A stretch of DNA of 64,000 bases from Croceivirga radicis. Its GTDB lineage: Bacteria; Bacteroidota; Bacteroidia; Flavobacteriales; Flavobacteriaceae. The notes beneath the pieces were generated by a model. That model ran no database searches. It had not been told where the DNA came from and saw nothing but the letters and a program-made list of their open reading frames with translations. A program made the translations under genes and the position numbers. Below, piece after piece: positions 45,130 through 54,936 of the stretch (its first letter is position 1; each line of letters opens with the position of its first letter). Location: contig NZ_MTBC01000002.1 in assembly GCF_002072105.2 (NCBI RefSeq), positions 372,001 through 436,000 on the forward strand. The letters are read 5' to 3'.

Positions 45130-45991
45130 CTTCTAATGTTCTTAATGGTTGATTTGTAATTAAATCAATATATAAATTCACTTTTTTCTTTAAATCCCTT
45201 CTATGGACTATAAAATCCAAGAAACCGTGTTCTTTTACGAATTCTGCTGTTTGAAAACCATCTGGTAATTCTTTACCGGTAGTATCTTTTACAATACGTG
45301 GACCGGCAAAACCAATTAAGGCGCCCGGCTCTGATATATTAATGTCTCCTAGCATGGCGTAAGAAGCGGTTGTACCACCAGTTGTTGGGTCTGTACATAA
45401 AGAAATGTATGGGAGTCCCGCATCTGCTAATTGGGCAAGCTTTGCAGAAGTTTTTGCCATTTGCATTAAACTATGCGCTGCTTCCATCATACGGGCACCA
45501 CCAGATTTAGAAATCATTAGAAATGGTAATTTCTTTTTTCTGGCATGGTCAATTGCACGTGCAATTTTTTCACCTACTACCGCACCCATGGATCCACCGA
45601 TAAAGCTAAAATCCATACAAGCCACCACCAATTCTTTACCCATAGATTTGCCAACGGCGGTTCTAACCGCATCTTTAAGACCAGTTTTTTCTTTGGCCGC
45701 TTTTAATCTATCCGTATATTTTTTGGTATCCTCAAACTTTAAAGGGTCTTTTGCCGTAAGGTCTTCGTCTAACTCTTTGAATTTATCGTCAAAAAGAATT
45801 TCAAAATATTCCTTGCTTCCAATTCTTACGTGGTAATCATCTTCTGGGCTAACATAGAAATTTTTTGCCAACTCATCAGATTCAACAATTTTACCGGTTG
45901 GTGATTTATACCAAAGGCCTTTTGGAGTATCCTTTTTTTCTTCCGTCCGGGTCTGTATTCCCTTTTCTTTTCTTTTAAACCAAGCTGTCAT
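45113..45991 (-). CDS. accD: Acetyl-CoA carboxylase carboxyltransferase beta subunit
   Basis: 292 residues. The crotonase-like core is clear: [66 protein letters not shown]. It transfers the carboxyl group from biotin to acetyl-CoA in fatty acid synthesis. The N-terminal zinc ribbon of E. coli AccD (four Cys) is replaced by [17 protein letters not shown] and [13 protein letters not shown] with no Cys, as usual in Flavobacteriaceae to my knowledge. Follows fbaA by 24 bases, probably in one transcript. Confidence 0.95.
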   Translation of the reverse strand: MTAWFKRKEKGIQTRTEEKKDTPKGLWYKSPTGKIVESDELAKNFYVSPEDDYHVRIGSKEYFEILFDDKFKELDEDLTAKDPLKFEDTKKYTDRLKAAKEKTGLKDAVRTAVGKSMGKELVVACMDFSFIGGSMGAVVGEKIARAIDHARKKKLPFLMISKSGGARMMEAAHSLMQMAKTSAKLAQLADAGLPYISLCTDPTTGGTTASYAMLGDINISEPGALIGFAGPRIVKDTTGKELPDGFQTAEFVKEHGFLDFIVHRRDLKKKVNLYIDLITNQPLRTLEEEPVN

Positions 45992-46015
45992 ATGCCGGGG
46001 GAAATTAATTAATAA

Positions 46016-47083
46016 TTATAGTGTATTTGTATTGTTAAGGTCTTCAAATGCCTTTTTTAATCGGTCAGAAAAAGCTTTTTCGCCTTCTCTTAACCATACA
46101 CGTGGGTCGTAGAATTTCTTGTTAGGAACATCGTCCCCTTCTGGGTTACCAATTTGTCCTTGCAAATAATCTTTTTTGCCTTGTACATAATCACGTACGC
46201 CACTTAAGAAAGCATATTGCAAATCGGTATCAATATTCATTTTTATAACACCGTAACCAATAGCTTCCCTTATTTCTTCAACAGTAGAACCAGATCCGCC
46301 GTGGAAAACAAAGTCTATATTGTTTTCTTCAACACCGTATTTTTCTGTTACGTATTCTTGAGAATTCTTAAGGATTTTTGGCGTAAGTTTTACGTTGCCA
46401 GGCTTGTATACCCCGTGTACGTTACCAAATGCAGCTGCAATGGTAAATTTAGGGCTTACTTTAGAAAGTTCTTCGTAAGCATAAGCAACTTCTTCTGGTT
46501 GTGTGTAAAGCTTGGAACTGTCTACATCTGTATTATCCACACCATCTTCTTCACCACCAGTAACACCTAATTCAATTTCTAGAGTCATGTCCATTTTGGC
46601 CATACGCTCTAAGTATTCTTTGCAGATTGCAATATTTTCTTCTAATGGCTCTTCAGAAAGATCTATCATATGAGAAGAAAAAAGCGGCTTGCCAGTTTCT
46701 TTAAAGTGTTTTTCGCTTGCATCTAAAAGACCATCTATCCAAGGAAGTAATTTTTTAGCGCAATGGTCTGTATGTAAAATAACAGTGGCTCCATAAGCCT
46801 CTGCCATTTCGTGCACATGTTTTGCGCCGGCCACTGCTCCTAAAACCGCAGCTCTTTGGTTTTCATTAGATAAGCCTTTACCGGCATTAAATTGAGCACC
46901 TCCGTTAGAGAACTGGATTATAACTGGCGCGTTCAACGCGGCAGCTGTTTCCATTACTGCATTCATGGTGTTGGTGCCAATTACGTTTACCGCTGGTAAA
47001 GCAAAGCCCTTCTCTTTAGCATAATTAAAAATTTCCTGTACTTGATCTCCTGTAGCAACTCCAGGTTTAATGTTATGTGCCAT
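46016..47083 (-). CDS. fbaA: Class II fructose-bisphosphate aldolase
   Basis: 355 residues from the ATG at 47083 (MAHNIKPGVATGDQV); a longer in-frame start at 47167 would overlap tamL and is rejected. Zn ligands in HTDHCAKK and in VFHGGSGS, and the GVTGGEEDGVDN loop, mark the class IIA (E. coli FbaA-like) type. Glycolysis and gluconeogenesis. Lies between tamL and accD on the same strand. Confidence 0.95.
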   Translation of the reverse strand: MAHNIKPGVATGDQVQEIFNYAKEKGFALPAVNVIGTNTMNAVMETAAALNAPVIIQFSNGGAQFNAGKGLSNENQRAAVLGAVAGAKHVHEMAEAYGATVILHTDHCAKKLLPWIDGLLDASEKHFKETGKPLFSSHMIDLSEEPLEENIAICKEYLERMAKMDMTLEIELGVTGGEEDGVDNTDVDSSKLYTQPEEVAYAYEELSKVSPKFTIAAAFGNVHGVYKPGNVKLTPKILKNSQEYVTEKYGVEENNIDFVFHGGSGSTVEEIREAIGYGVIKMNIDTDLQYAFLSGVRDYVQGKKDYLQGQIGNPEGDDVPNKKFYDPRVWLREGEKAFSDRLKKAFEDLNNTNTL

Positions 47084-47136
47084 TTTAGTCGGTTTCTTGT
47101 TTTTATCAGGTGGTAAATGTACTAAAATATTTAGGC

Positions 47137-49713
47137 TTAGAAAGGATAATTGATTCCTATGTTCCAAACAGCCTCGCCCAAGTTAAAATCTGTAAACCAG
47201 CGGTCAGAATAATCCAAGGCTGGATTGTAGGTTTTGAAACCTAAATCTAAACGAATAACAAAATATGATAAATCATATCGCAGGCCAAAACCACTACCTA
47301 AGGCCATGTCTCCTAAAGAACTAATGCCATTAAATTGTGCATCTGGGTCCGTAACATTGTCAAATACGTTCCAAATATTACCAGCGTCTGCAAATAAAGC
47401 CCCCTTAATATCACCAAGTATAGGAAAACGATATTCTAAATTCAGTCCAATTTTAAAGTTAGCTTCATTAAAATCATTTACATCATCGGTCTTACCCGGA
47501 CCTAGGGAATAGACATTCCAAGCCCTATTGTCATTAGATCCGCCTGCAAAATAACTGCGTACAAAAGGTATACTGTTAGCATTGCCATAAGGAACCGCTA
47601 AGCCAACAAATCCTCTAAACGCAACAACGTTGTCTGGATTTAATTCCCAATGTTTTATGTAATCTAACTCTCCTTTTATGTATTGTGAATAGGGTACACC
47701 AAATACAAGTCCTTGGTCGTTTTCGTTTTGTTCAAAAGGAATTATGTTTTCCGTGAGCGAAAGTAAATTACCAGCACTTTCTATTAATGCCCTAAAAGAA
47801 TAAAAGGTATTGTCCGTTAAGTTTTCCCTATTGTTTTGCGAAAAAGTATAGTTGGTAGTAAAAATTAAGTTGTTACTGGTTAAACGATCTTTACGTTCTT
47901 GTATACTGCGTACGGTTTCTAAATTATCTTGTGTAATATCAAAACCTTGTGTTGTTACAGTGTCAATAAAATCTTCTGTGCCCTTTGGAATTATTAACCG
48001 TAGGCTATCAATCTCACTATCAAAGGTTTCAAATGCGCTCGCAAGTTCTGGATACTCGTTAGGGTCTTGGTAAAGGTTGGCAATTTCGTCTAAGCGATCA
48101 TATGTGTTGTTGTACACATTAAAAAAATCTTTTACGTCTGTATTTCTAACAAATTCAATATTCAATAATTCAATATTGTGCTTTTTTAAGGTAGTAGGTG
48201 ACCAGGAATAGGATAGTACGGAGTTTAAAGATTGGCGATCCAGTCCAATATTATTTTGAAAAGATGTACCTACAGAAAGTCTTGTCTGTGGTAGCATGTA
48301 GTAGGGTATTACTTTTTCTGTGTTAAAAGGAAACCAAATCCTGGGAAAGGTTAGGTTGATGTCTCCTCCCAATTCTGAACTTATACTTTCGTTGGAAATA
48401 TCGCTATCCAAAAATCCAATAGAACCTCTAGCCGATAAACTTAATGTTTCTGCGCCACCAAATACATTTCTTGTAATAACGGATCCGCCAAAGCCAATGC
48501 CAAGTTGCTGTATGTTAGAGCGCGTTAGCTCAAAGGATGCATCTAAAGAATATTTTGGTCTGGCGGCCAGGTATACGTCTGCGTCTAAAAGACCAAGGGT
48601 ATCTATAGGAGTTAATTCTATATTAGGATATCTAAACGTATTTAAATTGGTAACCTGTCTATTGGTACGTATGTAATCCAAATCTCTATAAACACTGTCT
48701 TTTTCAAAAAAGATAGCATCTGTAAGTGCTTTGGGGCTGTACTTTAGTTTGTCCTTAAAATAAATGGTATAGTTCTCGTGCTGTATAGTGTCCAACTTGT
48801 CTATATCCGTGTCATAAGAATAATCTGGATATATATTGATTTTGTTAAAACGATGTACCTTATAAGGCTTAGCGGTTATGGAATCGTTATTGCTTCTAGG
48901 ATTATTTACGTTGAGGGTAATGTCCATTTTTTGGTCATCATTCCCTTTAATTGTATCCCTAATAATGTCAAAATTAATAGAGCTTTCTTGAAAATTATAG
49001 ATGCCACTATTTCTGTACAAGGTGGTTAGGCGTTCCCGCTCTTTATTGAATTTTTCTAGATCAAATTGTTGCTTGGCTCTAACCTTGGAGCTATCTATGT
49101 TTTTTCTGTAAATAGAATCTAATTCTGCAGTTGCTATTTTTGTGTCTAAACTATCTATGAAGTAGGGTTTTCTTAAAGTGGCTTTATAGCTAATACTCGC
49201 ACGTTTTTCTTTCTTGCTAGGTGCTATGGTATATTGGGCAGTTGCATTGAAATAACCTTTAGTAGCGTAGTAGGCCGCAAGCCTTTCAGCAGATTTTCTT
49301 GCTTTGGAGGTATCAATAACAACTGGTGCTTCGCCTGTATTTTTTAAAAAATCATTATACCCGGTTACCAAAAATGAATTACCCAAACGTTCTACTTGTT
49401 TGGCGGATAAGAATTTGGTTAGCCTTTCTTTACGCTTTGGTTTTTTGTTTAACCATGCATGGTATAGCGAATCTGGATTGTCCTTTGCCAGATTGTATAA
49501 GTTTAACCTAAGTGGATATCCTAAAATGTTGCTATTTGGTTTTTGGGAAATAAGATTTTTAATGATGGGGTCTTTGGTTTTAACGCTGTCTATCAAAATC
49601 TCATTTTCGGTAAGCAAATATTCATCTTCGCCCACCTTTTTTACCGCATTACAAGAGAATAAGGCAATTGCTACCAATAATAAACCTAAATTTGCCCTTC
49701 CTTTTTTTAGCAC
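47137..49713 (-). CDS. tamL: TamL-type outer-membrane assembly lipoprotein (BamA/TamA superfamily)
   Basis: 858 residues from a GTG. Lipobox LFSC (Cys about 21), POTRA-like repeats in the first ~400 residues, and a C-terminal Omp85 beta-barrel (about 400-858) with GEAVWNIGINYPF as the closing strand. In Bacteroidota TamL replaces TamA, pairs with TamB and, unlike it, is a lipoprotein. The GTG start matches the short leader from a promoter at 49734-49764. A TamB partner is not in the window. Confidence 0.88.
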   Translation of the reverse strand: MLKKGRANLGLLLVAIALFSCNAVKKVGEDEYLLTENEILIDSVKTKDPIIKNLISQKPNSNILGYPLRLNLYNLAKDNPDSLYHAWLNKKPKRKERLTKFLSAKQVERLGNSFLVTGYNDFLKNTGEAPVVIDTSKARKSAERLAAYYATKGYFNATAQYTIAPSKKEKRASISYKATLRKPYFIDSLDTKIATAELDSIYRKNIDSSKVRAKQQFDLEKFNKERERLTTLYRNSGIYNFQESSINFDIIRDTIKGNDDQKMDITLNVNNPRSNNDSITAKPYKVHRFNKINIYPDYSYDTDIDKLDTIQHENYTIYFKDKLKYSPKALTDAIFFEKDSVYRDLDYIRTNRQVTNLNTFRYPNIELTPIDTLGLLDADVYLAARPKYSLDASFELTRSNIQQLGIGFGGSVITRNVFGGAETLSLSARGSIGFLDSDISNESISSELGGDINLTFPRIWFPFNTEKVIPYYMLPQTRLSVGTSFQNNIGLDRQSLNSVLSYSWSPTTLKKHNIELLNIEFVRNTDVKDFFNVYNNTYDRLDEIANLYQDPNEYPELASAFETFDSEIDSLRLIIPKGTEDFIDTVTTQGFDITQDNLETVRSIQERKDRLTSNNLIFTTNYTFSQNNRENLTDNTFYSFRALIESAGNLLSLTENIIPFEQNENDQGLVFGVPYSQYIKGELDYIKHWELNPDNVVAFRGFVGLAVPYGNANSIPFVRSYFAGGSNDNRAWNVYSLGPGKTDDVNDFNEANFKIGLNLEYRFPILGDIKGALFADAGNIWNVFDNVTDPDAQFNGISSLGDMALGSGFGLRYDLSYFVIRLDLGFKTYNPALDYSDRWFTDFNLGEAVWNIGINYPF

Positions 49714-49764
49714 CTATACTTGTATTAAGAATTCAAAAATAACGTGATTTGCCATGGTGAGCAA
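49668..49764. promoter_or_regulatory. Overlapping divergent promoters of tamL and the RNA methyltransferase gene
   Basis: Minus strand: TTG (49764-49762), 20-base spacer, TATTTTTG (49741-49734), for tamL. Plus strand: TTG (49668-49670), 16-base spacer, TAAATTTG (49687-49694), for the methyltransferase. Each promoter reaches into the other gene's coding region, so initiation at one may hinder the other. Confidence 0.5.
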
Positions 49765-50476
49765 AAAGTGGTTAAAAGATGTTAAGCGATTACATCAAAA
49801 AAAATACCGAAATGAACTTGAACTTTTTTTTGTTGAAGGAATTAAAACGGTAAAAGAGCTATTACATTCTAATTATAGTTTAGAAAAACTCTTGGTAACC
49901 GCTGAACATAGTGATGAATTCAAGAATTTTGATTGTGATGAAATTACCGCGGAAGATTTAAAAAAAATAAGCGCTTTAAAAACACCCAGTGGTGTACTTG
50001 CCGTTTTTAAAATACCTACTAGCGCAAAGACTATTGAAGCTGATTGGACGTTGGTTTTGGATGATGTAAGAGATCCAGGTAATTTAGGTACTATTATAAG
50101 GTTGTGCGATTGGTTTGGTATTCAACGTTTAGTTTGTTCTGTACAAACTGTAGACTGTTATAATCCAAAGGTGTTGCAGGCAACAATGGGGTCTATTGCC
50201 AGGGTACAGGTAGAATATACAGAGTTGGCCTCCTTTTTTAATAATAATACATTGCCAGTCTATGGGGCATTTATGGATGGTGCACCAGTATATGGCGAGA
50301 ATTTACCAAAGAAAGGTGTTTTGGTAATGGGGAATGAAGCTAACGGTATAAGTAAAAAGGTTGAGGCCTTTTGCAATAAAAGGGTTTGTATACCTCAATT
50401 TGGTAGCCCGCATACGGAAAGCCTTAACGTAGCAACGGCAACCGCTATCTTATTGAACGAACTTAGAAGAGGTTAG
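49754..50476 (+). CDS. TrmH/SpoU-family RNA methyltransferase
   Basis: 240 residues. N-terminal RNA-binding substrate domain (KKYRNELELFFVEGIKTVKELL) and a C-terminal SPOUT domain with the three knot motifs: LVLDDVRDPGNLGTIIR, VLVMGNEANGISKKV and CIPQFGSPHTESLNVATATAI. It probably 2'-O-methylates rRNA or tRNA; the target position cannot be assigned. Divergent from tamL. Confidence 0.9.
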   Translation: MVSKKWLKDVKRLHQKKYRNELELFFVEGIKTVKELLHSNYSLEKLLVTAEHSDEFKNFDCDEITAEDLKKISALKTPSGVLAVFKIPTSAKTIEADWTLVLDDVRDPGNLGTIIRLCDWFGIQRLVCSVQTVDCYNPKVLQATMGSIARVQVEYTELASFFNNNTLPVYGAFMDGAPVYGENLPKKGVLVMGNEANGISKKVEAFCNKRVCIPQFGSPHTESLNVATATAILLNELRRG

Positions 50477-50481
50477 TATTT

Positions 50482-51180
50482 TTACTCGAAGGTAAAGTTT
50501 ACAAAGATTCCCCTTGTTTTCATGCTTTCAATATTTCCCGTCCAAGGACTGTTAGGGTTATTATCTGGTATAATTTCATTGGTAAGGGCAAAAACACCTC
50601 TTATGGAAGGCGTGAATTTGAAAAACTCTGTATAGATGTCTATTCCAAAACCAAGTTCGTAACCGTAAACATTCTTCTTCATCCTAAATTCTCCAGAAGA
50701 ATTATCGTCTAAACTATCTTCTTTTGCACCAAGGTTAATAGCGCTGTAGCCACCAGCAGTTACAAAAGGTTTTATATTGTTGTACCGTTTAGTACTTAAT
50801 TTTACCAATAGGGGAAAACGAATGTAGGTAGAGCGTACTTCCCTAATAGCATCTTGTGCAGTGGTAAACCCTGGAAATCCAAGGTCTCTTTGGGCGTAAA
50901 GCAGTCCAGGTTCAAAACGAAGGTCTACAAATTCATTAATGCGCATTTCTCCAATAAGGCCAACATTAAATCCAATTCCCTTGTTCACTAACACATCCTG
51001 TCCAATATCATTCTTGTATTCAAACTTAAAATCGTATTGGTTAAAACCAAGGTAGTAGCCGTAATTTAGAAAGGCTTTGTCTTCGTTCTGTATATTAATT
51101 ATTGGGTCTTTGCCAAATAGTTGGGCTTGGCAAAAGGCCGTGAATAACAGAAAACTACTAAGTAGAAATTGTTTTTTCAT
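50482..51180 (-). CDS. porT: Type IX secretion protein PorT (SprT-like)
   Basis: 232 residues. Signal peptide (MKKQFLLSSFLLFTAFCQAQ), then an outer-membrane beta-barrel of the PorT family (GIGFNVGLIGEMRINEFVDLRFEPG; YIRFPLLVKLS; ending GIFVNFTFE). PorT/SprT is required for the type IX secretion system and for gliding in F. johnsoniae and for gingipain secretion in Porphyromonas. It lies five bases after ubiE, its usual neighbour in the family. Confidence 0.9.
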   Translation of the reverse strand: MKKQFLLSSFLLFTAFCQAQLFGKDPIINIQNEDKAFLNYGYYLGFNQYDFKFEYKNDIGQDVLVNKGIGFNVGLIGEMRINEFVDLRFEPGLLYAQRDLGFPGFTTAQDAIREVRSTYIRFPLLVKLSTKRYNNIKPFVTAGGYSAINLGAKEDSLDDNSSGEFRMKKNVYGYELGFGIDIYTEFFKFTPSIRGVFALTNEIIPDNNPNSPWTGNIESMKTRGIFVNFTFE

Positions 51181-51184
51181 TTGC

Positions 51185-51913
51185 TTATTTTGAGGCTACA
51201 TATATAGTTGCCACCCCTAAGGTCTGAGGTTTGTTCTCTACACGTATAAACCCCGTTTTCTTCAAAATATTGTTGAAAGCCTCACCAAATGGAAAAACGG
51301 CAGCAGATTCTGATAGGTATTTGTAGGCAACTTTATCTTTAGAAAATAGTTTGCCAATAGTAGGTAAAATGTATCTGCTGTATAATTGGTAGCCTTGTTT
51401 AAAAGGAAATTTAGTGGGTACGGAAGTCTCAAGAACCACAAAAGTTCCGCCTGGTTTTAAAACCCTATTAATTTCGGTAAGGCCTTTTTCTAGATTTTCA
51501 AAATTTCTAACACCAAAGGCAACGGTAATGGCGTCAAAAGTGTTGGCTTCAAACGGAAGGTTCTCGCTATCTCCAAGCACCATTTCTATAGTTTGGTCTA
51601 GCTTTTTTTCCGTTACCTTTTCCTTACCAACAGCAAGCATTCCAGGAGATATATCTAGCCCAATAATTTGTTTTGCTCCGGTTCTATTAAGGTTAATGGC
51701 CAAATCGCCGGTCCCGGTAGCTATGTCCAATATTTTTTCAGGATTGGTCCCGGCCAAGATTTTAACAACTTTATTACGCCATTTTACGTCTATACCCAAA
51801 GAAATAACTCGGTTTAAGCCATCATAGTTCTTAGAAATGGTGTCGAACATCTGGGTTACTTGGGCTTTCTTGCCTAAATCACTATCCTTGTACGGATTTA
51901 CGTGCTGCGCCAT
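51185..51913 (-). CDS. ubiE: Demethylmenaquinone methyltransferase
   Basis: 242 residues. SAM motif [15 protein letters not shown], then [26 protein letters not shown] and [13 protein letters not shown]: the UbiE/MenG signatures. As Bacteroidota use menaquinone, the reaction here is the final methylation of demethylmenaquinone (MenG). Promoter element TATCTTTG lies just upstream; porT follows in the same operon. Confidence 0.94.
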   Translation of the reverse strand: MAQHVNPYKDSDLGKKAQVTQMFDTISKNYDGLNRVISLGIDVKWRNKVVKILAGTNPEKILDIATGTGDLAINLNRTGAKQIIGLDISPGMLAVGKEKVTEKKLDQTIEMVLGDSENLPFEANTFDAITVAFGVRNFENLEKGLTEINRVLKPGGTFVVLETSVPTKFPFKQGYQLYSRYILPTIGKLFSKDKVAYKYLSESAAVFPFGEAFNNILKKTGFIRVENKPQTLGVATIYVASK

Positions 51914-51929
51914 AAAACAATTTTATTGG

Positions 51930-51937
51930 CAAAGATA
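51930..51937 (-). promoter_or_regulatory. -7 promoter element of ubiE-porT
   Basis: TATCTTTG on the minus strand, exact match, 17 bases from the ubiE start codon. Confidence 0.6.
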
Positions 51938-51969
51938 CGATAACGGAACCTAGGTAGCAGATAAGTTAT

Positions 51970-51995
51970 TTGCAATAATAAATTGATTACTTTTG
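51970..51995 (+). promoter_or_regulatory. Probable promoter of trkA-trkH
   Basis: TTG (51970-51972), 15-base spacer (shorter than usual), TACTTTTG (51988-51995). It lies 100 bases upstream of the trkA start, implying a leader of about 90 bases in which I see nothing special. Confidence 0.45.
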
Positions 51996-52094
51996 CTGCC
52001 ATAAAAGAATTAAATCCTTGGGATAAAGTGTTTTGTAAACCAACCCAAAAGAACTTTCCCATAAAACTTAGATTTTTTAATTAGAAGATAGGTA

Positions 52095-53444
52095 ATGAAA
52101 ATAATCATTGCAGGTGCTGGTGAGGTAGGATTTCATTTGGCAAAATTGTTGTCTTATGAGTCACAAGAAATAACGTTGATAGATACAGATAAGGAAAGTC
52201 TGGGTTATGCAGATACGCATCTGGATATTAGGGTGCTACGCGGAGATGCAACCTCTGTAGAGGTTCTGCAAGATGCCAAGGTAGAAGCTTCGGATTTGGT
52301 AATTGGTGTTACCGCATCTGAGACCACAAACATTACGCTTTGTATGCTGGCCAAGCAATTAGGTTGTAAGCAGACTATTGCTAGAATTTCCAACACAGAG
52401 TTTATATATAATCAAGATATTCTTCGCTTTAACGAGCTTGGTATAGACGAATTAATTTCTCCAGAACAGCTAGCTGCTTCGGAAATTCAGTTGTTGTTGA
52501 ATAAGTCAGCTTTTAGTGATACTTATGAGTTTGAAGATGGATTACTGACCATGGTAGGGGTGTTTTTGCCTAAGAGCGCCCCATTTGTGGGTAAATCGGT
52601 TAAAGAGGCAGCTCGGGTTTTTCCAGAATTACATTTTATGCCCATTGCCTTGCAGCGTATGGGAACCCAATATACACTTATACCACGTGGTGATACTGTT
52701 TTTAAGGAAGGAGACCAAGTTTATTTTGTCACCTGTCAAAACGGGGTAGAAGAGCTGTTAAAGCTTACTGGGATGCAAAAGCGTGAAATAAAAAATGTGA
52801 TGATTCTTGGCGGTAGTAAAGTTGGCTTTAAAACAGCTAGAGATCTTTGTTCTAAGAAATTCAACGTTAAGATTTTTGAAAAGAATAAAGAAAAAGCAAT
52901 GGATTTGGCAGAGAATCTGCCCAATGCCTTGGTAATTAATGGTGATGGCCGCAATGTAGAATTATTGGAAGAAGAAAGCTTGGAATCCATGGATGCTTTT
53001 GTATCCGTTACCGGTAATTCTGAAACTAATATTATGTCTTGTTTGGTGGCAAAATCCAAGGGTATTAAAAAAACCATTGCCTTGGTAGAAAACATGGATT
53101 ATTTTCAATTGTCCCAGTCCATTGGTATAGATACCTTAATTAATAAAAAACTTTTAGCGGCCAATAATATATTCAGATTTGTGCGTAGGGGAGAGGTATT
53201 GGCCTTAACTAGATTGAACAACTTAAATGCGGAGCTGTTGGAGTTTGAGGTAAAACCCGGCTCTTATGTTAATGGTGAAGTAATAAAAGAATTAGATTTT
53301 CCAAGGGAAGCCATAATAGGTGGGGTAATTAGAAAAGGAGAAGGTATAATTGCTTTAGGAGATTTTAGAATAACCACAGGAGATAAGGTGGTGGTTTGTG
53401 CGTTACCAAAGGCAATTGCCAAAATAGAAAAGCTGTTTTTATAA
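52095..53444 (+). CDS. trkA: Potassium uptake regulatory subunit TrkA
   Basis: 449 residues with the two-fold TrkA layout: RCK-N (IIAGAGEVGFHLAKLL at about 3-18), RCK-C (about 140-225), second RCK-N (VMILGGSKVGFKTARDL at about 234-250) and second RCK-C. It is a cytosolic nucleotide-binding ring that gates TrkH. The stop overlaps the trkH start (TAATG). Confidence 0.94.
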   Translation: MKIIIAGAGEVGFHLAKLLSYESQEITLIDTDKESLGYADTHLDIRVLRGDATSVEVLQDAKVEASDLVIGVTASETTNITLCMLAKQLGCKQTIARISNTEFIYNQDILRFNELGIDELISPEQLAASEIQLLLNKSAFSDTYEFEDGLLTMVGVFLPKSAPFVGKSVKEAARVFPELHFMPIALQRMGTQYTLIPRGDTVFKEGDQVYFVTCQNGVEELLKLTGMQKREIKNVMILGGSKVGFKTARDLCSKKFNVKIFEKNKEKAMDLAENLPNALVINGDGRNVELLEEESLESMDAFVSVTGNSETNIMSCLVAKSKGIKKTIALVENMDYFQLSQSIGIDTLINKKLLAANNIFRFVRRGEVLALTRLNNLNAELLEFEVKPGSYVNGEVIKELDFPREAIIGGVIRKGEGIIALGDFRITTGDKVVVCALPKAIAKIEKLFL

Positions 53445-54934
53445 TGCGATTCAATTTTAGGATCATTTTACACATAATGGGGCTATTGCTGTTGTGCAAT
53501 GGTTCTTTTATGCTTTTGGCCGGTATTGTTAGCGGTGTCTATAAAGATGGCGCAACCATGGAAATTCTTTCTGCGGCCATAGTTACTATGCTTGTTGGCG
53601 TTATGGCCATGTTTTATACCAGGGGTCATAGAAAAGAAGTAAAGAAAAAAGAAGGGTATCTAATTGTTACTTTTGGATGGCTTATCATGTCTATTTCAGG
53701 GATATTGCCATATGTTTTTTCGGGATCCATCCCTTCTTTGACAGATGCATTTTTTGAAACCATTTCTGGCTATACCACAACGGGTTCTTCTATTTTAAAC
53801 GACATTGAAGTTCTACCAGAAGGTATTCTGCTTTGGCGTAGTCTTACCCATTGGATAGGGGGTATGGGTATAATTGTATTGGCAATTGCCATTTTGCCGT
53901 TATTGGGTATTGGTGGTATGCAGTTATTTTCTGCTGAGGCTCCCGGTCCGGGCGGAGACAAGTTACATCCTAGAATTACAGATACGGCAAAGCGATTGTG
54001 GTATATTTACGTAGGATATACCTTGGCGGAGACCTTATTGCTTTGGGCAGCGGGAATGACCTTTTTTGATGCAATTAACCACGCATTGGCCACTCTGAGT
54101 ACTGGTGGTTTTTCTACTAAAAATGCCAGTGTAGCTTTCTACAACTATAGCCCGGTGATACAGTACATCATAATCGTTTTTATGTTCTTGGCGGGTACTA
54201 ATTTTGTAATGAGTTACTTTGCTTTTACGGGCAAAATTCAACGGGTATTACAGGATGAAGAATTTAGGGTGTACACAATTTTTACTATAAGTTTTACTTT
54301 GATTTCTGGTTTTATAGTATGGTTGCAGGCAGATGTGCCTGTCTCTGACTACCATCCTATGGTTTGGGGCGAAGCGGAAAGCGCTTTTAGGCACTCACTT
54401 TTTCAAGTAGTGGCTATAATTACAACTACTGGATTTGTTACCGCGGATTTTACCAATTGGACTCCTTTTTTAACGGTATTCTTTTTTGGTTTAATGTTTT
54501 TGGGTGGTTGTGCTGGTTCTACTTCTGGTGGAATCAAAGTAATGCGCCACCTTCTAATTATCAAAAACGGTTTGTTGGAGTTTAAACGGTCCTTGCATAC
54601 CAATGCTATTATTCCTGTTCGGTTTAACAACAAATCCGTGAGCGAACATATTGTATACAATATAATTGGCTTCTTTGTACTCTATATGCTACTGTTTATA
54701 ATAGGAGCCTTAGTGTTAAGTTATTTAGGATTGGATTTTGAATCGGCAATAGGTGGTTCTGCTTCCTCACTGGGTAATGTAGGTCCGGCCTTGGGCGATT
54801 TAAATCCAGTGGTTAATTTTAGTGAGCTACCAGATGTGGGTAAGTTGTGGTGCTGTTTTCTAATGTTATTAGGACGGCTAGAATTATTCACCGTCCTAAT
54901 AATATTTGTACCTTATTTCTGGAAAAAGGTTTAA
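53444..54934 (+). CDS. trkH: Potassium uptake channel TrkH
   Basis: 496 residues from the ATG at 53444 that overlaps the trkA stop; a start at 53396 inside trkA is unlikely. About ten to twelve membrane helices and four selectivity-loop repeats (ETISGYTTTGSSIL; ALATLSTGGFSTKN; IITTTGFVTAD; SLGNVGPALGDLNP), with the Gly of each loop conserved. It mediates K+ uptake with TrkA. Confidence 0.94.
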   Translation: MRFNFRIILHIMGLLLLCNGSFMLLAGIVSGVYKDGATMEILSAAIVTMLVGVMAMFYTRGHRKEVKKKEGYLIVTFGWLIMSISGILPYVFSGSIPSLTDAFFETISGYTTTGSSILNDIEVLPEGILLWRSLTHWIGGMGIIVLAIAILPLLGIGGMQLFSAEAPGPGGDKLHPRITDTAKRLWYIYVGYTLAETLLLWAAGMTFFDAINHALATLSTGGFSTKNASVAFYNYSPVIQYIIIVFMFLAGTNFVMSYFAFTGKIQRVLQDEEFRVYTIFTISFTLISGFIVWLQADVPVSDYHPMVWGEAESAFRHSLFQVVAIITTTGFVTADFTNWTPFLTVFFFGLMFLGGCAGSTSGGIKVMRHLLIIKNGLLEFKRSLHTNAIIPVRFNNKSVSEHIVYNIIGFFVLYMLLFIIGALVLSYLGLDFESAIGGSASSLGNVGPALGDLNPVVNFSELPDVGKLWCCFLMLLGRLELFTVLIIFVPYFWKKV

Positions 54935-54936
54935 AG

